Shown here piece by piece: positions 33,911 to 45,680 of a stretch of 60,000 nt of DNA (position 1 is its first letter; every line of letters begins with the position of its first letter). Source of the stretch: Tubiluchus corallicola. Its lineage: Eukaryota > Priapulida > Priapulimorpha > Priapulimorphida > Tubiluchidae. The notes under the pieces were generated by a model, which did not search any database, was not told the DNA's origin, and saw only the letters and a list, made by a program, of their open reading frames with translations. The stretch covers positions 148,885 through 208,884 of the forward strand of contig JAQGDQ010000211.1 in NCBI GenBank assembly GCA_030141605.1. Reading direction: 5' to 3'. The translations under genes were made by a program, and so were the position numbers.

Positions 33911-34307
33911 GTTAGCAAATGAGAACTTAGGGATGTTTAATCTCGCAAAAGACGTTAACAGAGCTTTTTCCGAATTTATAAAACAGTTCATATAAGCTGG
34001 GTATCCCACAGGAAAACGTGGGAATAATCCCCACTTTATACTAGTGTCTGATAAAAAAAGAAATATTCATCCTCCGTCAAAATCAATACTGAATGTGCTC
34101 AGCATCATATTTAATATCATCATTAAACAAACAAGACTTGAATTGAATGTTGCAAAGCAAGCTTCGATTTGAAATTGCAAAAACCTACGAAATACCACTT
34201 GGAGAAGTTAATAAAAGGATGAACTTAGTTTGTACAATGATGTTTCTTTCCAAAAAAAGTTCATGACTTCAGTGGGTCTTCAGCAAGGCAGTACAGTACG
34301 AGAAAAT

Positions 34308-34455
34308 AGCATACTGTACCTGCAAAATTGAATCGTACCGTACTGTAACTGCAAAATTGAATCTTACCGTACTGTACCTGCAAAATTGAATCTTACCGTA
34401 CTGTACCTGCAAAATTGAATCTTACCGTACTGTGCCTGCAAAATTGAATCTTACT
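34308..34455 (+). repeat. 29-bp tandem repeat, about 5 copies
   Basis: The unit is CTGCAAAATTGAATCTTACC-GTACTGTAC. Confidence 0.95.
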
Positions 34456-34699
34456 GTAATTCCGTACCAAGTGCACGGAGAATTTACTACAGGAGTGGCT
34501 TAAAAATTAAATGTAAATGTAAATTAAATTAAATGTAAATACTATTAGTTTACCAAATCTTATTATGCATACTATAAAAACAGAACAGCTGTTAGTCCTT
34601 CTATACTATTGTATTTATTTTAGGTTGCAAAAGCACAAGATATGAATATATTTTGAGCTAGTTTTACGTAAATGAAGACAGGACGATTTTTCATATACG

Positions 34700-35112
34700 A
34701 CCCCATAAGTCCGATAAAAGTATACATTTTAACACTATTACCACTGCAAAAAGCGTTTCTCATAATTACATAATAGATTAAAAATCTTAGTTAACGGCAT
34801 TTGCGGCCAACTACTCATGACATCACAAACGAACATAATTTTCAACAGCACAAATATTCCGCGAGCGTGTTGCACATGTTTGGCAAATCGAATATTGGAA
34901 GTACAGTGCTACTGTAACAGATTCAGTGTGTTGTACTAAAACTAAGCAAGTTTTAAGGTAAAAATTCAAATTTCAAATTTATCATTCACGCATGAGCTCT
35001 CAAACGTGTGTAATTCATCACAAACTATCACAACCGAACTGAGAGGTACAACACCTGTTTTTTGTACAATGCGTTTCTGAAATACAAGCACTAACCCGTC
35101 TAACCAGCGAAT
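34700..35112 (-). repeat. Dispersed repeat, opposite copy of 14945-15345
   Basis: It aligns as reverse complement, e.g. GGAAGTACAGTGCTACTGTA against the equivalent in the first copy. Confidence 0.7.
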
Positions 35113-35530
35113 GGCGAAATGCATGTAACCGGGAAAAACTAGTGAAATTGTGTTTGTGTGCTAATAATTCTTTCACGTAAGTCATTTTTTTTTAAATAAG
35201 TATGTTTCATTTCAATATTTTAAAGAGTAGCTTGTTTTGACCGACAGTTTAAGATTGTTTCAGGTTTTGCCTTAATTAAGGCCTAAATTTTGCCCTAATT
35301 TGCCTGATTTAGGCTCGTATTAGGCGTATCAACTATTTTTAATGATTGTGCTCACTAATGACAAACTTTTAATGTCAATTCAAATTTAAAGTGTCTTACC
35401 TAAAACAAACGCAACTACATACTGATCGTAATACGACACCAAATTAATACTAGAAGTCAAGTGCAGCTCTTATGGAAAAACGTAGCACGAATTTGAGCAT
35501 TAAGTAACGATCTTGAGTAATCTGTCTTAA

Positions 35531-35988
35531 CCCTTTCAGTCCCAAATTATTTTTTTAATAAGAAAAAAATTTTGGCTTGGTACTTTTGTTCAGTATGTCC
35601 ATCTTGTTTACACATGACAACTTTTTTTTCTACCTGTGCCCGCGTGCTTAATGTAGCCTGTATCCCACGGGATACATTGGAATTCAATGGAAGCATAAAA
35701 TGCGCTTCATTTTGCAACTGCTGATAATTTTTTAAAGTATTTAAGACATTTAGTATGCATGCTATGCTGATCTGTACAAAGTCGTCTCTAAAGTACTGTA
35801 CCTTGCGCAGTTTTTTATGCTACGTAGATTTTTTAGTTTGCCATTTTATCACCATTTTTAGTCTATTGTTATTGGCTTAAATCAAAATAACTATTAACAG
35901 ATCAAATAACTGTCAGTTTTAAAGTTTTATTAATTTTAAAGGCAGAAAATATTCTCGTATCCAACGGGATACAACGGGTATGAAAGGG
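35531..35988. mobile_element. piggyBac-like MITE with TTAA duplication, 458 bp
   Basis: The element begins CCCTTTCAGTCCC and ends GGGTATGAAAGGG, inverted relatives of each other, and is flanked on both sides by TTAA (35527-35530 and 35989-35992). TTAA duplication with CCC ends is the signature of piggyBac. TATCCCACGGGATAC and TATCCAACGGGATAC near the right half add internal palindromes. No transposase. Confidence 0.85.
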
Positions 35989-36232
35989 TTAAGTAAGCTG
36001 GATAACTTTATCTGCAGGTAACAGATTTCTGTCGTGGTCACACAGGTCGGTGCGTCTCGATTTTTTTGTTGGCTAAGCAAACGTGACATGTAGTCATTAA
36101 ATCGCTACTGTTTTGCACAGATGTGCAAAGTTCCTCGTTAACGACATGCATTTTGAAATGCTCTTGTTTGAAAAGAACCTGCATAACTTGGGATGTGATT
36201 CTTGTACAACAGTCAGAATAACAGATAAAACC

Positions 36233-36625
36233 GGGGGACGGTCAAAGGACCACCGGACGAAGGGTCACAGTCCGGTGCACAGTTGAATATTTTGACGTTT
36301 CTTACAAATAAAAACAAAGTAAAATAGGACATTTATCAGTTATTAATATTACCACCGAGAATTATCAGTCATGCTTTATTAAATAAATATTAACGGTAAG
36401 TCAAAGTTACAATTTCACCAAAGGTGCTGTTAGCACAGCTTTTTCCGGTGGTCCTTTGACCGGTGGCCTTTTGACCGGTGGCCTTCTTTCGATAGTCCTA
36501 TGACTAGTGGCCATTTATTCGGTGGTTCTTTGACTGGTGGCCCTTTGTTCCGTGGTCCTTTGACCTTGCGGCGTTAAACCTTGCGGAGAATAGTGCTTGT
36601 GGTCCTTTGACCTGACGGGGAATAA
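36233..36625. repeat. Array of GGTGGTCCTTTGACC motifs with an inverted left copy
   Basis: GGTCAAAGGACCACCGG at 36240 is inverted relative to CCGGTGGTCCTTTGACC at 36445. Variants of the second form follow at ~20-45-base steps to about 36612 (GGTGGTTCTTTGACTGG, CGTGGTCCTTTGACC, GTGGTCCTTTGACCTG). Confidence 0.85.
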
Positions 36626-36800
36626 GTTTCAAACGTAGGAAGCAATCTGTCCAGTTTGTGAGCAACAATAAATGTAATTTACGAGAAATGACAACTTCAC
36701 ACAGAAGACGAATCAGTCTAGCCGTTTTGTTTGCGTGCGCTCTGTGTTCCTGGAACAATAAGTCCCCCCATGAGCAAAACAAATTACTTAAATTCTATAG

Positions 36801-37106
36801 GCGCAATTGATTGTTTCCTATACTACGTGTGCTACGTGTTGCTATGAAGTTGCGAAGTATTATCAATTACAGAATATTGCGCAAAATCTCAGGACGGAGT
36901 CTATAGCTAAGTGGTCACGTTAATGACGCGTGAGCAGCAACTGGATATAGCTCTGAGCGGTTTTGTTCGAAAAATGACTATGGCTGTGACTCGAACCCCG
37001 TTATTCACGTGACCACTTGGCTATGTATCCACCCTGAGATTTTGCAATAGTTGGTAATATTTTGCAACTTAATAGCACACGTAGTATGCGATGCATTCAA
37101 TTGCGC
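36801..37106. repeat. Large inverted repeat carrying tRNA-like A and B boxes
   Basis: The left arm from GCGCAATTGA through TACTACGTGTGCTA, GCAAAATCTCAGG and AGCTAAGTGGTCACGT pairs with the right arm ending TCAATTGCGC. Arms are ~110-130 bases around a ~65-base centre. On the minus strand the right arm and centre read TAGCCAAGTGGTC then GGGGTTCGAGTCA, like tRNA A and B boxes. Confidence 0.85.
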
Positions 37107-37109
37107 ATT

Positions 37110-38489
37110 CAGAATTTTTACTAATTTGTTTAGCGCGCAAAGGTAGGGCGTATTCAGCCCTGCCAGTTCAGTGGCTTACCTTAAGAGGATTCTCCTTGAT
37201 AACGAACTACATGCCGGTCTTGCCACAATCTGGACATTGCGTTAGCCCTGCTGCTAAATGCTAGATTCGAGCCTGCAGCAGTACCATAGTGTATGAATAC
37301 ACACTATCATAAAATTTTCAAAATGTATAACTGAATTGTTTAACAGTTAGGGACGTATCAGAACATTTCGACACCCTTGGCTGATAATTCAGTCTGCCCC
37401 CATCTCTATTAGGGATTTATGATTGTTTATATGTGAGGTGGGAGCACAATTACTTGTAGTGTATTAGTAACACTATTACGTAGTTTAAGCGTTAGCGCGA
37501 GTGCTGCTATTGACGTGGTTAATTACATTATATTTGAATGGCATTTATGTATCTAAATAGTTTGTATAATTGCATGTTGTGATGCATTTTTTCAATTGTT
37601 CTTATTTGTTACGTTGCTTTTATACAATGCTTATTAATTAACTGCTTGTGGTGTGTTATGGAAAACGTCTATATTGTACTGAACGCCTCTTTCACGCCAA
37701 TTGTAAGTTTCCGTTGAAGGCAAGTTATGCATCTGGCCTGTATAAAAGCGATCGTCTCTACTCTTTTGCTGGTTCAGCTAGATTAATCCACGACGGTGTA
37801 AACTCTATTTCATCATTATATTTGAACTACTTCATATAATTTGCCAGTAGAGGTATCGTTTTTCTTACACATCATTCTGTTGTTTCGTGGATGGATGTCA
37901 GAAGTGTTATACTCTGCTTGGCTTCCGCATCTGCTGGTACCGAACCAACGCGGGAAGTTTTAACCTTTATCGACGAAGTTCCGCCCGACAGTTCAATATG
38001 CATATGAAAGGACATTTTTCGAACAGAACGAGAATCTTTTAATTTCGGTCTTCCAAAGTTTGGCGCCCTATGCTACAGCCTGTTTGTAGATACGCCCCAC
38101 TGTTGTTGACAGTTTTGTGTGAATGGTTGTGAAACAATCGTTAATTCTGTCAAAACCTGCGTGTTTATTTGCACCATTGTCTAGACTCTAGTGTGTACTA
38201 TTTGAGGAAATGTTTTGATCTGTGTTGTTGAGAAACAAAACATGTTCTAATGTCTTTTATCACTGATTTCTCTTGAGGGCTTGTTCGACGAACATTCGTT
38301 TTGATCCAGGAAAGGAATATTTATTGGCAAAAGTTACAGGAATTGTACGTTGTTGCGTTTAATGCAAGGCCAACATGTACGTTTACAGTAATAAAGAACT
38401 TACCTAACTTTGGATGGCATCTTTATTTTCAAGAGTAAATAATCAGGATATAAGATTAAAGCTGATGCAAATAAATATAATTTACTAAT
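37110..38489. other. No gene recognised
   Basis: A CTAGATTCGAGCC near 37262 looks like an isolated B box. I see no supported exon and no clear repeat structure. Confidence 0.35.
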
Positions 38490-39195
38490 TAACTGACTGA
38501 CTGGCTGACTGACTAGCTAGCTAACTAACTAACTCACTCACTAACTAGCTAACTAGCTAGCCAGCCAACACACAAACCAGCAGCCAACCATTCAACAAAA
38601 CAAGCAAACAAACAAACGACTAATCAAGCACCAACGAATCATTCAATCAGCTTACTAGCAACCAACCAACAAACCAACCAACCAACCAGCCAACCAACCA
38701 ATCAGCTTACTAGCAACCAATCAACAAACCAACCAATCAGCTTACTAGCAACTAACCAACCAACCAACCAACCAGCCAGCCAACCAACGAATCGGCTTAC
38801 TAGCTAACCAACCAACAAACCAACCAGCCAGTCAGCTTACTAGCATCCAACCAACAAACCAACCAGCCAACCAACCGACCAATCAGCCTACTAGCTAACC
38901 AGCCAACCAACCGACCAATCAGCTTACTAGCAACCAACCAACAAACCAACCAGCCAACCAACCAACCAGCCAGTCAGCTTACTAGCATCCAACCAACAAA
39001 CCAACCAGCCAACCAACCGACCAATCAGCTTACTAGCTAACCAACCAACCGACCAATCAGCTTATTAGCTAACCAACCAACAAACCAATCGGCTTACTAG
39101 CAACCAACTAACAAACAACCAGCCAACCAATCAGCTTACTAGCAACCAACAAACCAACCACCAACCAACCAACCAACCAACCAGTCAGCCAACTG
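38490..39195 (+). repeat. Degenerate CCAA-rich tandem array with TCAGCTTACTAGC core
   Basis: About twelve TCAGCTTACTAGC-like cores are spaced 33-55 bases apart by ACCAACCAAC and AACCAGCC runs. It begins as CTAACTAACT/GACTGACT. Confidence 0.95.
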
Positions 39196-39199
39196 CATA

Positions 39200-41559
39200 A
39201 GTTAATTAATGAATTTTTCGTACTATTGATAATGAATATAGTTCTGCAGTGTTTGTTTTTCCTGTTGTCCTTTGTTCAGAAAGAAAAATAACTATTAGGA
39301 CTTGCCATGATTATAAGTAGCTGCATGGTCTAGTTTTCTGTGGCTGTGTTGTCCGATTTCAATTCCAAAGGTCTTAGGTTCAAAACCGGACAGTGTCCTT
39401 ACCTTTTTCACGTATTGCCTGTCAAATTGTGGCTTAAAAATCAATAAATATTGATTTGCTCCACCGTTAAGATGGTAAATATTCAATTAAAAGTGTCTGA
39501 TGTTTAATGTCAAATTATTTTGTTTGAAAATTAGATAATTGTTGTTCGATCCAGTGACTTAAAAATGAGATTTGTAATAAGAGAGCTTTTTTCTGTTCTT
39601 GATACCGAAATCATTATTTTTTCAATTAAAGCTATACATAATGAAGTATACTTACAAATCCAGTTTTTGCCAGGGCGACTTATCTATGGAATTCATTGGG
39701 AAAAAATCCCTGAAAACTACATCCACGTCTAATTCAAGAACGCAACAAATGCCTTGTGTCACTAGGGAGATTAATTCTATGAATTTTCAGGACTTGTAAG
39801 TGGGCGAGCGTGTAAGTACATGAATGAGTGAGTGAGTGAGCGAATAAGTTCTGTAGCTTATTACTCCTAGTGCCGCCACTGAGTAGTCTTGTTTAGTTTG
39901 TATAAAAAAAACGAATAAATTCAGCGTAACTAGGCCCTCTTCGTAGCGCCACCTTGCAGCAAACTTCCATGTTATTCAAATAATTAATTTAATCACGAGA
40001 CAGAAATAATTTATTAAATTTGTTTTTTCTTCTTTATCTGTTTTGTTCTGTCTGTCTTCTCTGTTTTGTGTTTTGACAAATTCTTTTACTTTCAGTTGAG
40101 TTGCTTTTGCTTTATAAAATTTTCTCTTTGAGTTTCATTTTGTTTGATATAATTTTTTGCTATAACTTAAATTCCGTTTTGCATTGCTTGTGAAAACTTC
40201 CTTTTATTCTGAGTGGAATTGCATTTTTGCTTTGAGTAGATTTTTGTTGCTTTGTTTGATGTTATTTTTTGCTCTACATTGAATTTCACTAATTTTTTGC
40301 TTGACGTTGTTCCTTGCTATGCTTTGAGTTGATTTTTGTTGCTTTTGCCTTTTATACATACACCAACCACCTAAAAATGTCATCACCCTGTGAATAAACT
40401 TGTACTTTTAATAAGGGGCAGCTGACCAAGTGACCAGTAGGTCTTTTGCTGCTCCTTCTCGGCTGCAATGAAATGTAAAAATAATTATGACGAATTTTAA
40501 CTGCTATCGAGAAAATAAAATTGAATTGAATATCTGTGTTGTAAAACCTGCATGTTGAATCGTGTCGCTCGCTGCGTGAAATAAATCGAATTGAATTGAA
40601 CATACCTTTTCGTCCCTGTGCACTGTACCAGATTGAACACAGAAATTGTAAACCCCAAGTTTTGTCTAAGCACTACCCAAACTTGCACGAACTTTCATAG
40701 CGTCCTGCTAGACCTATCAACATTTAGTGAGCTTCTCGTCTGTGTTCCTGCACCAAAAGAAGCCGCGCGTGCCTTGCGGGGGCGGAAGCCACGCACCTGA
40801 CTGTGAGTATACCTGAGGAATCTGTGCGCTAGTGGGAGTGGGGAATGGTACGAATAAACATTGCTAATGGGTGGCATGTTTTTGTAAGGTTTATTTTAAC
40901 TTCCTCAAAGTCTTTGCAGTTGTGAAATGTGCAAAACACGTAACTGTCAATGATTCAGATGATGATATTCAAGTCGATCTGTTTTATTACTTCATTGCGG
41001 TTGTAAGACGGGTCGTTACCGTTTTTCAGTCGTAAATCAACACGCGTCAATTACACGTTGCCTGTGTCGTAATTGCCGTTAAAACGAGCGTAAGAAGAGT
41101 GGGAAGTGTTAAGGTACGTTCAAACATTGCGGCAGATCAGGTTACGGCAACGTGTGACGTCGATATTCTCCGTCATTCACGACTGTTTTCCCGTTTCAGT
41201 CAGGGAATACCACTTTTTCCAACGCCCAGAGCTCACGAAACCTCATTAAATGCAGAACGGCTGTTTTAATGTTCGTTTTTTCCACGGGTCTTTTATATAT
41301 GGAATTCTTTTGTCAGAAAATGAAAATTTAATATCGGCACTAACCTACTTTGTGAATGACCCTTTTATTTTAAGATCCTGTTGTTAATTTCTAGTAAAAT
41401 AGGGATTGAATTTGTGTAGTTTTTGAGATCACTGATTGTAACTCTTGTGGATTTAAACATTGAATTGGAATTTAATAATTTGGTATATCAATTTATCTGC
41501 ATTTTTATGTTACTTCACAGGAAACTTGCTGCATTAATAACCTTGATTTTAGCACGCAC
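39200..41559. other. No gene recognised
   Basis: This stretch holds a weak tRNA-like segment near 39318-39390 and ATTGAATTGAA tails near 40521 and 40590 that look like LINE or SINE 3' ends. I searched it for RBM42 RRM exons and did not find them. Confidence 0.3.
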
Positions 41560-41762
41560 TTCAATACTTCTTGTTTAACATCACTGTAAGAAATGTTATA
41601 CGCACAAATTAGAAAAGCTAATTACAGAAACCGTAAATGTAATATTGTAGAATTCACTCTGTATCTACAGTAATAAGTGTCCTTGTAAAATTGTATAATG
41701 TTAGTACAGATATTTTTGCCTGCAAAAAGAGGTTAATAAAGACTCATCATCATCATCATCAA
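41560..41762 (+). mobile_element. Probable LINE 3' end with (CAT)n tail
   Basis: TGCCTGCAAAAAGAGGTTAA then TAAAGACT is followed by CATCATCATCATCATCAA, an AATAAA-plus-microsatellite tail typical of some non-LTR elements. The 5' limit is a guess. Confidence 0.5.
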
Positions 41763-42375
41763 CAATTTGTCAGAAAACTTTGTTCACTATTAAATGTACA
41801 AAGAACATCAGCTGGTACGTGATGTGATAACATATAGGAATATCAGTTGGTGTTTTGTCTTTTGTTAGTAGATGTCCCGTGATTCCCATCAGTTGACTTT
41901 ATAAGGGCCTGAGTGGTCCAGTGTTCTTTCTGAACCATTTTTGTAGAGTAAGACCGTGCACAGCTCATATAAAATTCCTTGCCCGTTCGGTGACAGTCGC
42001 GTTCATTTGCTATTAGTGTAAAAAGTCCATCTGAAAAGAGTCTCTAAACGGTTCGGAAACAATTTTAATGTTATTTCGTTCGATGGATGCTTGGCATTTG
42101 AGTTATCTGCTATTTTATTGGATTTTATTTCCGTGTAAAATGTGTTTGCTAGTATTTCAATGTTATTGTTTATTCATGTCACATTCCGATGTGCATTTAG
42201 ACGTCGCTGCTTTGGAAAAATTATCATTTTTTTTCTTACAAACTGTCGCAAAGAAGATCAACGACCATTCAAATCAATTTACGTGGAAAGATTTTGATTT
42301 TTGTGGATCTGTGTTCATGTATCTTCATTTTTTTAACTAAAATGTCGTATTTGCCTGTTTTGTTGGTGGAAATGA

Positions 42376-43673
42376 CTTTATTAAGCACAACATAACGTGC
42401 TGCCACTTCAACTGATGTGGAATGTTACACCTTATTAAACACTGCATAACGTGCTGCTATCTCAACTGATGTGGAATGTTACACCTTATTAAACACTGCT
42501 AACATGCTGCCACTTCAACTGATGTGGGATGTTACACCTTATTAAGCACTGCATAACGTGTTGCCATCTCAACTGATGTGGAATGTTACACCTTATTAAG
42601 CACTGCATAACGTGCTGCCATCTCAAATGATGTGGAATGTTACACCTTATTAAGCACTGCATAACGTGATGCCACCTCAACTGATGTGGAATGTCACACC
42701 TTATTAAACACTGCATAACGTGCTGCTATCTCAACTGATGTAGAATGTTACACTTTATTAAGCACTGCATAACGTGCTGCCACTTCAACTGATGTGGAAT
42801 GTTACACCTTATTAAGCACTGCATAACGTGCTGCTATCTCAACTGATGTGGAATGTGACACCTTATTAAGCACTGCATAATGTGCTGCCACCTCAACTGA
42901 TGTGTAATGTTACACCTTATTAAGCACTGCACAACATGTTGCCATCTCAAATGATGTGGAATGTTACACCTTATTAAGCACTGCATAACGTGCTGCCACC
43001 TCAACTGATGTGGATGGAATGTTACACCCTATTAAGCACTGCATAACGTGCTGCCACTTCAACTGATGTGGAATGTTACACCTTATTAAGCACTGCATAA
43101 CGTGCTGCCATCTCAAATGATGTGGAATGTTACACCTTATTAAGCACTGCATAACGTGCTGCCACCTCAACTGATGTGGAATGTTACACCTTATTAAGCA
43201 CTGCATAACGTGCTGCTATCTCAACTGATGTAGAATGTTACACTTTATTAAGCACTGCATAACGTGCTGCCACTTCAACTGATGTGGAATGTTACACCTT
43301 ATTAAGCACTGCATAACGTGCTGCCACCTCAACTGATGTGGAATGTTACACCTTATTAAGCACTGCATAACGTGTTGTCATCTCAACTGATGTGGAATGT
43401 TACACCTTATTAAGCACTGCACAACATGTTGCCACCTCAACTGATGTGGAATGTTACATCTTATTAAGCACTGCATAACGTGCTGCCACCTCAACTGATG
43501 CGGAATGTTACACCTTATTAAGCACTGCATAACGTGCTGCCACCTCAACTGATGTAGAATGTTACACCTTATTAAGCACTGCATAACGTGCTGCCACTTC
43601 AACTGATGTAGAATGTTACACCTTATTAAGCACTGCATAACGTGCTGCCACCTCAGCTGATGTGGAATATTAC
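42376..43673 (+). repeat. 54-bp satellite, about 24 copies
   Basis: The unit is ACTGATGTGGAATGTTACAC then CTTATTAAGCACTGCATAAC and GTGCTGCCACCTCA. Because 54 is a multiple of three, long artefactual open frames of an 18-residue repeat appear on the minus strand. The array lies in the sequence just before the RBM42 last exon, presumably its intron. Confidence 0.97.
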
Positions 43674-44000
43674 ACTAAAATTTTTCGTTTTTAGCTCATA
43701 AATTTTTTTTTATAACTAATAGCATTGTATAATAGCACATCTTGATTTCAAGGTTACATATTAATTCAAATAATAAACCTGCGAAAATTGAAAAAGTCAA
43801 ATCTAAACCTGGATTTGAACCAACGACCTTCGTGTTACACACCAAGCTCCGTATAATTAAGAAATTTCGCGGCATCTTTTCTCTATCTGTTACTTTTGTG
43901 ATTATCTTAAAATTATCGTTTGCATTTCTTGCAAACTCCAAACAATGTACCTAGTTTGAATTTAAGTCTGTTTAACCCGTCTTATTTGTTTTCCTTGCAG

Positions 44001-44113
44001 GAAAATACGTGGGATCCAGACCCGTAAAACTGCGAAAAAGCACATGGAAAGAAAGAAATTTGGAAAGCGTAAAGAAAAAGGCAAAGGAGAAGAAAAAACT
44101 GGGACTTCGGTGA
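44001..44113 (+). CDS. RBM42: RBM42 last coding exon
   Basis: RNA-binding motif protein 42 has one RRM near its C-terminus; the human protein is known from spliceosomal tri-snRNP work and as an hnRNP K partner in stress granules. After a clear acceptor (ttttccttgcag) the exon enters in phase 1, completing a Gly codon, and reads GKYVGSRPVKLRKSTWKERN, then LESVKKKAKEKKKLGLR and TGA at 44111-44113. This matches the invariant C-terminus of RBM42: the end of the RRM (GKYVGSRP) and the basic helix ending in KKKLGLR. Only 37 residues are here. The rest of the RRM should lie upstream on the plus strand, but I could not find those exons in the window; a 54-bp satellite fills the sequence just before. 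It could be a processed fragment, but the good acceptor and unbroken frame argue for a real terminal exon. Confidence 0.9.
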
Positions 44114-44624
44114 CATTCGACAGGTCTAATGTGTCTTCACTTTCTTTATGTACATATTATATTAGCTCATTTTTTATCGAAAATGAATTTAAATTATCTC
44201 AGTTCTCGTGTTTATATCCTTAACAATTATTTCTGTTGTCGTTGCAAACGGATAATTTACAGAGAAGCTTGTGCTGCCATCTGTGAGTCGATTTGTTAAC
44301 AAACGAGTTGTTGTGGATTTGATCACAGCTGTGCTGTCATCTATGCGTTTTTTCTTCACCTAATGACAGTTGGGTCCTTTCGTTTTCTTTTTCATAATGT
44401 TTTGTCTTTACATCATAGTTAAGAAAAACAGTCTGTGCTGCCACCTGTGAGCTGGTATGTTAATCAATGTGCGGCTGCTGTAGTGTCATGTGTTCACGGT
44501 TCATGAACCAGGCTGTAATTTCGTATGTTTCTTACAATTCTTATAGTAGTGACGAATTTTGAATTTCTTTAGGGGACATCCGACAAATGTTCGAATTTTC
44601 CCTGACTATAACTGAATCAAGGTA

Positions 44625-44630
44625 AATAAA
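44625..44630 (+). promoter_or_regulatory. Candidate poly(A) signal of RBM42 (AATAAA)
   Basis: AATAAA occurs about 510 bases after the RBM42 stop codon in otherwise unremarkable sequence. It would give a 3' UTR of roughly half a kilobase. Another AATAAA lies near 44943. Confidence 0.35.
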
Positions 44631-45207
44631 TTTTACTGGTTTTGTTCCTGGGTGAAGATAAAACTTTTGTAAAAACGTAATGCACAAACTTTGTTTGACA
44701 TTGTTGATTTTTTTTTTATTTTTAACTGAAGCATTTAGCATTTGGTACATATTCACCACGGTGCTTCATAGAGCCGCTCTAAGTAACTAGAAGCCCTGGG
44801 CAAAAATTGGTTTAAACTCCCTCCTCAATGGTTAACAATGAAGTATAATGGTACCTGTGTGTATGGAACTTTACATGTAATTCACAGGGTACTAATTGAC
44901 TGTAGTTCATTATCTATCCACGGCTTGTGTTGATTTCATTTGAAATAAAATTTATGGCCTCCTTGTACTTCTGGAATCTGCAGAAAGCAATATTCAAAAT
45001 TTCTATAATTTCTGCTGCACAGTCTTTGTGTACAGACCCTTGGCTAGAATTTCATTCAGCTTTTTCATCAGAAAAAACCGACTCCTCTTTTTCACGGACA
45101 TACATTTCATCGGTTTTATCATCTGGTCTGATTATAAATGTCTGATTAGTGGATCTCTTTTGCTGTTAAATGTCAGCCACCCTTTTTACCTCTCATTTTC
45201 TATATTA

Positions 45208-45680
45208 CAGTCAACCTCGGATACAAGGGACACCTCCGGACCGGAAGAAACTGTCCCTTATATCCGATGTTCCTTGTAGCCGAAGTTGAGGGTGTATCTA
45301 GACCTGTACTTTTCTGTACTTTTACCAATATTTTTATGGATTATTGCTACACATTCAGTGCAAACAGTATGTAGGAAGCTCCTTCAGTGATGCGAGATGT
45401 ATGTGACCGTGGAAACCGAGCTGTTCGAAGGCTGAGTTTGCAAAAAATTGAGGTTAAAAATCGATCAATTTCGCTTTGATCATAGGGTCCCTTATATGCA
45501 AGATAATTTACCCGGGTTTCTATTACGCGGGACCTGAAGATATTGTCCCTTATAAGCGAAAGTTACTTATATCCGAGTACCTTACATATGGCGATTTTTA
45601 CATAGGAAAAACGATACGAAAAATCGGGACCAGTGTTGGTGGTCCCTTATAAGCGAGAACGTTATACCCGAGGTTTACTT
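45208..45680. mobile_element. Tigger/pogo-like MITE, 473 bp
   Basis: The left end is CAGTCAACCTCGGATACAAG; the right end, reverse complemented, is AAGTAAACCTCGGGTATAAC, each flanked by TA. Repeated GTCCCTTATAxxCGA motifs fill the interior. Confidence 0.8.

Noticed and set aside
33728-34009. 93-codon minus-strand frame
   Set aside because: It overlaps a decayed hAT-like repeat and has no recognisable domain; no splice or start support.
42068-42340. 90-codon plus-strand frame as a possible RBM42 exon
   Set aside because: The translation is hydrophobic and Cys/Phe-rich with no RRM motifs, so it is not part of RBM42.
42489-43638. Repeated-peptide open frames (QCLIRCNIPHQL units)
   Set aside because: The 54-bp satellite unit is divisible by three, which keeps any stop-free frame open; no start context, splice sites or known domain.
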